Part shown: positions 1 to 5,744 of the stretch, in pieces
How positions within the stretch are numbered: the stretch's first letter is position 1
How the letters are laid out: every line of letters starts with the position of its first letter
From: Candidatus Methanophaga sp. GoMg3.2
GTDB lineage: Archaea; Halobacteriota; Syntropharchaeia; Alkanophagales; Methanospirareceae
DNA: 7,707 nucleotides
Assembly: GCA_013180565.1 (NCBI GenBank)
Contig: QBUN01000313.1
Coordinates: 1 to 7,707, forward strand
Direction of reading: 5' to 3'
The notes under the pieces: model-generated
What the model was told of the DNA's origin: nothing
The model's database searches: none
What the model saw: the letters and a program-made list of their open reading frames with translations, nothing else
Position numbers and translations under genes: made by a program

Positions 1-125
1 CTTCTGTTTAGCGTTTCTATGTCCTCTACTACCTGCTCTATTTCAAAATTGACACTGACTTTACCGCTTAACAATCCGTAAAACATGAATGCGTCATCTG
101 CATCTGGTGTATGTGCTATGATCAT
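1..125 (-). CDS. mqnD: MqnD, 1,4-dihydroxy-6-naphthoate synthase (N-terminal fragment, cut by window edge)
   Basis: Only the first 41 codons are present; the gene runs off the low-coordinate end of the window. MqnD splits cyclic dehypoxanthine futalosine to give 1,4-dihydroxy-6-naphthoate, the last dedicated step before prenylation in the futalosine menaquinone pathway. The translation begins MIIAHTPDADDAFMFYGLL and continues to EDIETLNR. The HTPDADDAFMFY stretch matches the SPxPxDxFxFY start of the MqnD/MqnA-type periplasmic-binding-protein fold, and EDIETLNR closely matches the EDVETLNR segment I recall from Thermus MqnD. The ATG at 125-123 is the first possible start, because an in-frame TGA lies two codons upstream. 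No SD is visible, but a TATA-like element lies about 31 nt upstream. The gene follows mqnC by 68 nt, which strongly supports the call. The missing C-terminus cannot be judged. Confidence 0.88.
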   Translation of the reverse strand, partial: MIIAHTPDADDAFMFYGLLSGKVSVNFEIEQVVEDIETLNR

Positions 126-149
126 GGTTCATTAGTATTTTGCGGTGAG

Positions 150-162
150 AAGTATAAAAAGG
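150..162 (-). promoter_or_regulatory. Candidate TATA box for mqnD
   Basis: The minus strand reads CCTTTTTATACTT here, with a TTTTTATA core centred about 31 nt before the mqnD ATG. Archaeal transcription usually starts about 25-27 nt downstream of the TATA centre, which would leave a leader of roughly 0-6 nt. mqnD has no SD, so a leaderless transcript from its own promoter is plausible in addition to read-through from mqnC. No convincing BRE is seen. This is inferred from position and composition only. Confidence 0.4.
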
Positions 163-193
163 TTATGTGATTGCTCAAAATCTTGTAGCATCA

Positions 194-1270
194 TCACAAA
201 ATCTCATACCTCGTATTCCTTTGTGCCACGGGCCTGCCAACCGATTCTACCGCTTTTATTATCTCCTCAACCTTCGCCGGTTTATGCTCCTTCCCCGCTG
301 CGGTTACAACATTCTCCTCCAGTATCGTCCCCCCGAAGTCGTTCGCGCCAAAAAACAGTGCTAGCTTGCCCACATCAAAATCCTGCGTGAGCCATGACGC
401 CTGCACATTCCTTATAGAATGCAAAACAATACGTGAAATCGCTAACACCTGCAAATATCGCGTTACCGATACGGGCACCTTTATAATCTCATACAGTTCA
501 GTATTCTTCGGCTGAAACGTCCATGGTATAAAAGCAGTAAACCCCTTCGTTTTATTCTGCAAATCGCGTATCCTGAAAAGATGCTCCACGATCTCTTCGT
601 TTGTTTCAATATGCCCAAACATCATAGTTGCCGTTGTCTTCATACCTATGCTGTGTGCAATCTCCATCACTTCAATCCAGTCATCCGCACCGACCTTATT
701 CGGGCTGATGACCTTCCGAACCCTATCAGATAGGATCTCAGCACCTCCGCCAGGCAATGAATCAAGTCCCGCCTCTCGTAACCGTTCAAGTGTTTCTCTT
801 ATGCCTATACCTTCGTTCCGCGCAGTGAAATATATCTCCGAAGGCGAGAGGCTGTGCAGTTGTACCTCCGGGGATTCTCGCTTTATCGTCGAAATCAAGT
901 CTTCATACCATTCAATGCTGATCTCAGGGTTATGTCCACCTTGGATGAGTATTTGCGTCCCACCAACATCAACTGTTTCTTCAACTTTCTTTAGTATCTC
1001 TTCCTTACTCAGGACATAGCTCTCTTCGCTATTTTTCGCATAAAACGCGCAGAATTTGCAGCGTGATACGCATCGGTTTGTATAGCTTATGTTTCTATCA
1101 ATAACGAATGTCACAAGCTCGCCACATCTCCTTCTCCTTACTTCATCTGCGATTCTGCCAATAACAGGCAAAGGCATGCCGAACAGGTGTTGTGCCTCTT
1201 CAAAACTCAAATCTACTCCTTCCAGATTCTTTTCCACATACTCCTTCCATTCAGAGTAATCGGTATTCAT
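194..1270 (-). CDS. mqnC: MqnC, cyclic dehypoxanthine futalosine synthase (radical SAM)
   Basis: A 358-residue cytosolic radical-SAM enzyme that cyclises dehypoxanthine futalosine to its spiro-cyclic form in the futalosine menaquinone pathway. The cluster-binding motif is CVSRCKFC, with C67, C71 and C74 placed to bind a [4Fe-4S] cluster. It is followed by LIQGGHNP, by PGGGAEIL near residues 172-179 and by ATMMFGHIET near 213-222. The C-terminal GANDFGGTILEENVVTAAG and the closing VAQRNTRYEIL are of the MqnC type and separate it from its paralogue MqnE. Translation could begin eight codons earlier at 1294. I chose the ATG at 1270-1268 because GAGGAG lies 7 nt before it. This start overlaps the end of mqnA by 20 nt, suggesting coupled translation. 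CofG/CofH of F420 synthesis are related families, but the tail motifs and the mqnA/mqnE/mqnD neighbours argue for MqnC. Confidence 0.92.
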   Translation of the reverse strand: MNTDYSEWKEYVEKNLEGVDLSFEEAQHLFGMPLPVIGRIADEVRRRRCGELVTFVIDRNISYTNRCVSRCKFCAFYAKNSEESYVLSKEEILKKVEETVDVGGTQILIQGGHNPEISIEWYEDLISTIKRESPEVQLHSLSPSEIYFTARNEGIGIRETLERLREAGLDSLPGGGAEILSDRVRKVISPNKVGADDWIEVMEIAHSIGMKTTATMMFGHIETNEEIVEHLFRIRDLQNKTKGFTAFIPWTFQPKNTELYEIIKVPVSVTRYLQVLAISRIVLHSIRNVQASWLTQDFDVGKLALFFGANDFGGTILEENVVTAAGKEHKPAKVEEIIKAVESVGRPVAQRNTRYEIL

Positions 1271-2003
1271 GACACTTCTCCTCAAACAGTTCAAGCCCTC
1301 TCTTTTCTCTCGCGCCCATCTGGAACGTAAGCGATCTGAAATACCGTGCGAGAAATTCTACGGGTATTCCAAATTTCTTCTCTGCTGCCGATACAATCAG
1401 ATCAACATTCTTCTTCCCCCACACGACCGATTCCATCACTTTCCTGTTTATTTCACTCATATCCTCCTCTTTACGCGAAACGGAAATCCCAAACACCATT
1501 GGATAGCCAGTTAATTCATGCCATTCCTCGCCCAAATCCATAACCACTTCATGTGTCATCCTCGCCTTGATAGCGTCATCACCAATAACAAGTGCATGAT
1601 TGCAACGCTTAAGTAATTCGCTTGCTTTACCCTCATTCAGCGGGACAATCCTGTTTTTCAGCCCCTTCTCATGCAAAATGATTTTAAGTAGGTTGAGCGA
1701 TGTCACTGTTTGATTTGTTACGGCAATAGACTCATTATCGCCATTAAGCATTTTCCCATTCGAAACGAGAATGACACTCAAAACGCTATTCTTCGAGGCG
1801 ACACAGAAATCATAGCTCTTCAATTTAGCCATATTCTTTATATAATAGAACGAAGGAACGGGTGCGAAATCTATTCCCCCTTTTTCAAACATCTCGGCAA
1901 GCTGCTTTGGCAATGCTTCTATTACCTGCATCCCATTCTGCTCAAGCTGGTAATAGGGTAAGTAGTTATTCACGAACCCGAATTTGCCTATTTTTACACT
2001 CAT
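1251..2003 (-). CDS. mqnA: MqnA, chorismate dehydratase
   Basis: A 250-residue protein of the MqnA/MqnD family, with a periplasmic-binding-protein-like fold but no signal peptide, so cytosolic. MqnA removes water from chorismate to give 3-[(1-carboxyvinyl)oxy]benzoate, the entry step of the futalosine route. Family features seen are the N-terminal KIGKFGFVNNYLPYY, the FEKGGIDFAPVPSFYY stretch, the SKNSVLSVILVS segment, and LVIGDDAI followed by MDLGEEWHELTGYPMVFGISV, which matches the IGD-A plus DLG-xxW-xxxTGxP-fvfa signature. N12 or N13 probably corresponds to the conserved active-site Asn near the N-terminus of family members (inference). Its ATG shares the sequence ATGA with the mqnE stop codon, and GAGGGTG lies just upstream inside mqnE, so it should be translationally coupled. 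Length is close to the usual 250-290 residues. Confidence 0.9.
   Translation of the reverse strand: MSVKIGKFGFVNNYLPYYQLEQNGMQVIEALPKQLAEMFEKGGIDFAPVPSFYYIKNMAKLKSYDFCVASKNSVLSVILVSNGKMLNGDNESIAVTNQTVTSLNLLKIILHEKGLKNRIVPLNEGKASELLKRCNHALVIGDDAIKARMTHEVVMDLGEEWHELTGYPMVFGISVSRKEEDMSEINRKVMESVVWGKKNVDLIVSAAEKKFGIPVEFLARYFRSLTFQMGAREKRGLELFEEKCHEYRLL
1278..1283 (-). promoter_or_regulatory. Ribosome binding site that fixes the mqnC start
   Basis: The minus strand reads GAGGAG, seven bases before the ATG at 1270. It lies inside the 3' end of mqnA. It favours this start over the upstream in-frame ATG at 1294, which would sit deeper in mqnA. Confidence 0.75.
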
Positions 2004-3046
2004 TGATACACCCTCAAGATATTGTAAAATGTGTCTCTTTCCGCGGGTACTTTATGCACGCCCTTCACAAATCCTATAATCGTATCCCTATGAAGCATAA
2101 GTGGCGTTTTAGCACCAGCCGCATGTGTAACCCGCTCCTCCATAAGCGTTCCATCCAAATCGTTCGCACCATAATTTAAAGCGACTTGCGCAAGCTTCTC
2201 GCCAAGTGCAACCCAGTAAGCCCTTATACTCCTAAAATTACGTAGTACTATTCTTGAAACCGCGATCGTTTTGAGAATATCAATAGGGTTTGTTTTCTCT
2301 TTGACTAATCCGGCCGCTGCGAGTTCGGTGTTTTCCGGATAGAAAAGAAGTGGTATGAAGGAAACGAACCCACCTGTTTTCTCCTGCAACTGCCATAGTT
2401 TGTAGAGATGAATAGCCCTGTGTTTCGCCGTTTCTATATGCCCAAAGAGCATTGTGGCATTGCTTTTTATTCCTTTGCTATGGGCTATCGCCATTATCCG
2501 AAGCCATTCGTCCGCTTTGAGCTTCTTCGGACAGATAACTGCGCGTATCGCATCATCGAGGATCTCCGCGCCACCGCCTGGCATTGCTTGCAGTCCTGCG
2601 TCCTGCAACCTTGAGAGCACTTCCTCTACCCTCATTCTCCCGACCTGCGAAAGGAAGTGTATTTCTGTTGCGGTCAATGCTTTGATGATAACGTGTGGAA
2701 ACTTACTCTTTATCAGCCCGAAAATTGCCTCAAAGTATTCTATGCTCATTTCCGGATTGAGTGCACCGACAATATGGAGCTCAGTAGCCCCCATTTTTAC
2801 CGCTTCTGCAACCTTCTCAAGCACCTCCTCAACGCGCATGAAATACGCATCATTATCTCCAACATCGCGGTAGAAAGCGCAGAGCGGACATCGCGAAACG
2901 CATATATTCGTATAGTTTATATGTCTATTAACAACGAACGTTACAGTGTTTCCATTCCGCCGATTGATAGAATCTGCAACTTCTCCAAGCTCATGGAGGT
3001 TCCGTTCAAAAAGTTCTTCAATATTTTTCGGCGTCCATTCCACCAT
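2000..3046 (-). CDS. mqnE: MqnE, aminodeoxyfutalosine synthase (radical SAM)
   Basis: A 348-residue cytosolic radical-SAM enzyme, first gene of the mqn unit. MqnE adds the SAM-derived 5'-deoxyadenosyl group to the MqnA product and yields 6-amino-6-deoxyfutalosine. The cluster motif is CVSRCPLC (C49, C53, C56), preceded by NRHINYTNI. Later come LHIVGALNPEMS, PGGGAEIL (155-162), NATMLFGHIET (195-205), the TGGFVSFIPLLFYPENTEL segment, and NYGANDLDGTLMEERVTHAAGA near the C-terminus. The last motif, with its HAAGA, is typical of MqnE rather than MqnC. Length is slightly shorter than most bacterial homologues (about 360-390). No SD precedes the ATG, but a TATA-like element lies about 28 nt upstream, so the transcript is probably leaderless. 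The central region closely resembles mqnC two genes on, reflecting an old duplication. Confidence 0.91.
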   Translation of the reverse strand: MVEWTPKNIEELFERNLHELGEVADSINRRNGNTVTFVVNRHINYTNICVSRCPLCAFYRDVGDNDAYFMRVEEVLEKVAEAVKMGATELHIVGALNPEMSIEYFEAIFGLIKSKFPHVIIKALTATEIHFLSQVGRMRVEEVLSRLQDAGLQAMPGGGAEILDDAIRAVICPKKLKADEWLRIMAIAHSKGIKSNATMLFGHIETAKHRAIHLYKLWQLQEKTGGFVSFIPLLFYPENTELAAAGLVKEKTNPIDILKTIAVSRIVLRNFRSIRAYWVALGEKLAQVALNYGANDLDGTLMEERVTHAAGAKTPLMLHRDTIIGFVKGVHKVPAERDTFYNILRVYQ

Positions 3047-3069
3047 TTCTGTGTTGCACTAATATTTGA

Positions 3070-3081
3070 TAGTATACTTAT
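3070..3081 (-). promoter_or_regulatory. Candidate TATA box of the mqnE-A-C(-D) operon
   Basis: The minus strand reads ATAAGTATACTA, centred about 28 nt before the mqnE ATG. The expected transcription start would fall within about 0-4 nt of the start codon. mqnE has no SD (the upstream bases are GTGCAACACAGAA), which agrees with a leaderless message. Based on sequence and spacing only. Confidence 0.5.
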
Positions 3082-3114
3082 GGTCTTTTATTCGAGCATA
3101 TAATCATATTCTTT

Positions 3115-3145
3115 TATGTACATATTCGATGGTGAATATAACATA
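3115..3145. repeat. Imperfect dyad upstream of the mqnE promoter
   Basis: ATATTC (3122-3127) and GAATAT (3134-3139) form a 6-bp inverted repeat around a 6-base spacer. Outside a small 2x1 internal loop, TATGT (3115-3119) and ACATA (3141-3145) add five more pairs. It is centred about 55 bp upstream of the mqnE TATA element, a place where an activator could bind. It is AT-rich, so chance is possible. Confidence 0.35.
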
Positions 3146-3154
3146 TCGCGTGGC

Positions 3155-3176
3155 GTTCCGAGCAGGGAACATGTTC
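3155..3176. repeat. Overlapping inverted repeats (GTTCC-N6-GGAAC and GAACATGTTC)
   Basis: GTTCC at 3155-3159 pairs with GGAAC at 3166-3170 around six bases. The second arm also starts a perfect 10-bp palindrome, GAACATGTTC (3167-3176). The result is three alternating GTTC/GAAC half-sites in 22 bp, in otherwise non-coding DNA between the two gene units. It could be a regulator-binding site for mqnE or part of the 3' end of the upstream transcript. No specific factor can be named. Confidence 0.4.
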
Positions 3177-3186
3177 AATAAGGGGC

Positions 3187-3213
3187 AAGAAAAATCGGTG
3201 CATAATTAAAAAA
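3187..3213 (-). terminator. Candidate oligo-T terminator after the atp unit
   Basis: On the minus strand a run of six T overlaps the stop codon of the small membrane protein gene (GATTTTTTAATT), and a run of five T follows about 14 nt later (GATTTTTCTT). Archaeal RNA polymerase terminates at such T tracts without needing a hairpin. A promoter-like element for mqnE follows about 110 nt downstream, which supports a transcript end here. Runs this short are common in AT-rich DNA. Confidence 0.35.
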
Positions 3214-3469
3214 TCTGTACTAAACCTTTTATAATGAAAATACCCGTGAGTGCAACGAATATAAAGAGCATCCCTATACCTCCATTCTTGCATATAGCGC
3301 CCACGCCTCCCTTGTCCATCCATTCTCCCTTAATCATTGGGATTAAACTCTTGAGCAGGAAGTAAGTAGGTAACAGGAGCAGCAGAGCTTCCACTCTGTC
3401 AATGATAAATATAACAGGAATAAACAGGATTAAAGAGCTTATTGTCAGTAAGATGTAAACATGCGCCAT
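3206..3469 (-). CDS. Small hydrophobic membrane protein of unknown function, three predicted helices
   Basis: I do not recognise this 87-residue protein. It is very hydrophobic, with three likely membrane segments at about residues 3-23 (VYILLTISSLILFIPVIFII), 26-47 (EALLLLLPTYFLLKSLIPMI) and 63-84 (GIGMLFIFVALTGIFIIKGL). Short polar loops join them, including D24-R25 and the loop KGEWMDKGGVGAICKNGG at 48-64. The reading frame extends 16 codons upstream to a TTG at 3517, but that start has no SD. I prefer the ATG at 3469-3467, which has AAGGTG just before it, though its spacing is short. The gene is 57 nt after the 264-residue protein gene on the same strand and is followed by T tracts, so it is probably the last gene of the atpA-atpB unit. 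A link to the ATP synthase is possible only from position; it does not resemble the c-ring subunit (no conserved Glu in a helical hairpin). Confidence 0.6.
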   Translation of the reverse strand: MAHVYILLTISSLILFIPVIFIIDRVEALLLLLPTYFLLKSLIPMIKGEWMDKGGVGAICKNGGIGMLFIFVALTGIFIIKGLVQIF

Positions 3470-3526
3470 CTTCACCTTACCAAATATAACCCCCGGATTT
3501 CTCCTGTTTACTGCCAAAAATACGCT

Positions 3527-4321
3527 TCACGCCACACAATCTCTATCTACTACTTTTGCACTAGCTTCCCCTTTTATTTGCGTTATAACTTCCATCAGTT
3601 CGTCCATCTTCGCTGTACTACCTTCAGCGCAGATAACGACACTGCCTTCACCGCCATCCACACCGCCTGCACCTATCGGAAATGCCGTATCCGCACCTAA
3701 TATCTTCAGTGCTTCAACCTCTGTGATTACCGTACCATGCACGGGCATCAAGCCCACTGGCTTACCCACCGATTTGTAAAATCTACCCTGCCCCACTCGT
3801 TTCGCAGCTTCGGTAATATAATAGGGTATTGTTTTTTCGATACCAACAGGAATGATAAAATTCACACCTCTTGCCATAACAATACCAACCGCGGCCCCTA
3901 TCGTGCCACCGGCGGCATGTGCCATGAATATCCCTGCGGTCTTAGTAGCATCCAATGCATTTGCACCCTTTATAAACACATCTTCCGGTGATAACTCCTC
4001 AATAGCCTTCTCTATGTCTTCATCACTTATTTTCCCGTCAGTTATAAGCACCTCTTTTTCTCTATCCGCTTTTGGTACTATACAAGCACCTTCAGAAGTT
4101 ATGACTCCTGCTGCGTATCTCTGTCTATCTATTCCCCTTTCCGAGCCAGGCAATGCATTCAAAATCTCCTCGGCCACATAAGCGTTTGTGGTCCCCAGTG
4201 TTATTATAATGGTACCATGCTTCAACGCTAGTTGCACTTCTTCCATATTCGTTACGCCCTTTGCAATCAATCGCTTTGACTCTGAGGGCGTAAGCGTTAT
4301 CAATATTTTTCCCGTTGCCAT
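3527..4321 (-). CDS. Conserved protein of unknown function, possibly NagB/RpiA/CoA-transferase-like fold
   Basis: A 264-residue protein starting ten bases after the atpB stop, so almost certainly cotranscribed with atpAB. I cannot assign a function. There is no signal peptide and no clear membrane helix; the Gly/Ala-rich stretch at about 129-161 (AGIFMAHAAGGTIGAAVGIV and onward) looks like a buried core. Visible blocks are LTPSESKRLIAKG (10-22), GTIIITLGTTNAYVAEEIL (36-54), YAAGVITSEGACIVPKADRE (69-88), DVFIKGANALD (114-124), GLMPVHGTVITEVEAL (190-205) and GAGGVDGGEGSVV (217-229). The hGTIIITLGTTNAYVAEE and DVFIKGANALD blocks recall, in the same order, the GTT glycine loop and the later D-x-hhGA segment of NagB/RpiA/DeoR-type sugar-phosphate domains. 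That would suggest a small phosphorylated or CoA-linked ligand, but this is inference. The RBS is weak (AAAGAT). The high motif density suggests a conserved family, not a spurious frame. Confidence 0.8.
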   Translation of the reverse strand: MATGKILITLTPSESKRLIAKGVTNMEEVQLALKHGTIIITLGTTNAYVAEEILNALPGSERGIDRQRYAAGVITSEGACIVPKADREKEVLITDGKISDEDIEKAIEELSPEDVFIKGANALDATKTAGIFMAHAAGGTIGAAVGIVMARGVNFIIPVGIEKTIPYYITEAAKRVGQGRFYKSVGKPVGLMPVHGTVITEVEALKILGADTAFPIGAGGVDGGEGSVVICAEGSTAKMDELMEVITQIKGEASAKVVDRDCVA

Positions 4322-4331
4322 AATAATCTTT

Positions 4332-5726
4332 TTAGCCCTTATGGCTTGGATGATACTTCTTTATTATCTGCTCGTCAATCCTTTTGAGTTCTCCTTCAGG
4401 CAGCGTTGCCATCAAATCCCAACCAAGGTCTAACGTCTCTTCTATACTTCTATCCTCATTTTTGCCTTGTGTAACAAACCGCTTTTCAAATTCATCGGCA
4501 AATTCCAGATATTTCCTATCCCTACTCGTCAGCGCTTCCTCGCCTACTACCGCAACCAAATCACGCATGTCCCGCCCTTCTGCATAACCCGCATAAAGCT
4601 GATTGGATACACCCGAATGGTCCTCCCTCGTCCTTTCTGGTCCTATACCTTCGTTCATTAATCTCGAGAGCGAAGGTAAAACGTCCACCGGTGGGAATAT
4701 ACCCCTCCTATGTAGATCTCGAGAAAGCACGAACTGTCCCTCCGTAATATATCCCGTAAGGTCCGGTATAGGATGCGTTATGTCATCATCCGGCATACTC
4801 AGTATAGGTATTTGTGTGATCGTACCATTTCGCCCTTTTATTCTGCCTGCACGCTCGTAATTCATTGAGAGGTCAGTGTACATGTATCCGGGATAACCTC
4901 TTCTTCCAGGGACTTCTTCTCGTGCCGCTGCTATTTCTCGTAGCGCCTCACAGTAGTTTGTCATATCCGTGAGAATAACGAGGATGTGCATATCATATTC
5001 GTATGCGAGGAACTCAGCAGTTGTCAATGCCATTCTCGGCGTTATCACTCGCTCGATCGCAGGATCATCAGCCAGATTGAGGAAGGCTACTATACGCTCG
5101 ATTGCACCGGTGCGTTCGAAATCGTGCATGAAGAATGAAGCTTCCTCATGGGTGATGCCCATTGCGGCAAACACAACGGAGAACGGCTCCCCTGAGGCTA
5201 ATACCTTCGCCTGTCTCGCTATTTGTGCAGCAAGAGCATTGTGCGGCATACCGGCACCGGAGAATATCGGTAACTTCTGCCCCCTTACCAGTGTGTTCAT
5301 CCCGTCAATAGTGGAAATGCCAGTTTGAATGAATTCACGAGGATAATCCCGTGCCGTGGGGTTTATCGCCTCGCCAGTAATAGAAAGCCTATCTTCTGGT
5401 ATCACCTCAGGCCCACCATCAATGGGTCTGCCCAGACCATCAAAAAAGCGACCCACCATATCTTGCGCAACACTTACCCGCATTATATCGCCGGTGAACC
5501 TCACCCTTGTCTTTGCCGTATCTATTCCCGAAGTGCCCTCGAAGACCTGAATCACAGCGAGTCCTTTTCTCGCTTCTAACACCTGCCCCATCTTCTCTTC
5601 GCCACTCGGTGTAACTATCTTTACAACCTCGCCATACGCAACACCCTCTACGCCTTCTACCACAATTAAAGGACCTGCTGCCTCTCTTATTGTTGTATAT
5701 TCACGTGCCGATATATCTACCGCCAT
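4332..5726 (-). CDS. atpB: A-type ATP synthase subunit B
   Basis: A 464-residue regulatory, non-catalytic subunit of the A1 head of the archaeal rotary ATP synthase. It alternates with subunit A in an A3B3 hexamer on the cytoplasmic side of the membrane. The N-terminal beta-barrel (about 1-80) is followed by the nucleotide-binding domain, in which the P-loop is replaced by [12 protein letters not shown] (152-163), the standard degenerate form in B subunits. Other family blocks are [15 protein letters not shown] (185-199), the [15 protein letters not shown] segment (251-265), the [12 protein letters not shown] block (275-286), [22 protein letters not shown] (310-331) and [13 protein letters not shown] (350-362), whose R355 is the likely arginine finger reaching the catalytic site of A. 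Length is typical (about 460). The ATG has a strong GGGGTGA 6 nt upstream and lies 18 nt after atpA. An atpD gene would normally follow; here it does not. Confidence 0.97.
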   Translation of the reverse strand: MAVDISAREYTTIREAAGPLIVVEGVEGVAYGEVVKIVTPSGEEKMGQVLEARKGLAVIQVFEGTSGIDTAKTRVRFTGDIMRVSVAQDMVGRFFDGLGRPIDGGPEVIPEDRLSITGEAINPTARDYPREFIQTGISTIDGMNTLVRGQKLPIFSGAGMPHNALAAQIARQAKVLASGEPFSVVFAAMGITHEEASFFMHDFERTGAIERIVAFLNLADDPAIERVITPRMALTTAEFLAYEYDMHILVILTDMTNYCEALREIAAAREEVPGRRGYPGYMYTDLSMNYERAGRIKGRNGTITQIPILSMPDDDITHPIPDLTGYITEGQFVLSRDLHRRGIFPPVDVLPSLSRLMNEGIGPERTREDHSGVSNQLYAGYAEGRDMRDLVAVVGEEALTSRDRKYLEFADEFEKRFVTQGKNEDRSIEETLDLGWDLMATLPEGELKRIDEQIIKKYHPSHKG

Positions 5727-5744
5727 TTCTTTTCACCCCTTTTA

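Noticed and set aside
648..1019. Plus-strand open frame of 123 codons inside mqnC
   Set aside because: It lies wholly opposite mqnC, whose motifs are unmistakable; the translated product is Ser-rich with no recognisable domain and no RBS context. It is an antisense shadow.
1271..1294. Upstream ATG of mqnC at 1294
   Set aside because: No SD precedes it and it would overlap mqnA by 44 nt; the ATG at 1270 has GAGGAG at ideal spacing.
194..3046. Radical-SAM genes as CofG/CofH of F420 synthesis
   Set aside because: CofG/CofH share the CxxxCxxC core and many archaea have them, but the C-terminal motifs and the mqnA and mqnD neighbours fit MqnE and MqnC.
2657..3103. Plus-strand open frame of 148 codons opposite mqnE
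   Set aside because: It mirrors the mqnE coding strand, resembles no family I know, and extends only slightly past the gene into the mqnE promoter region.
3114..3323. Minus-strand open frame of 69 codons between the membrane protein gene and mqnE
   Set aside because: It overlaps the membrane protein gene in another frame and covers the dyad region; composition (many His, Arg, Tyr, Cys) and lack of an SD make it unlikely to be real.
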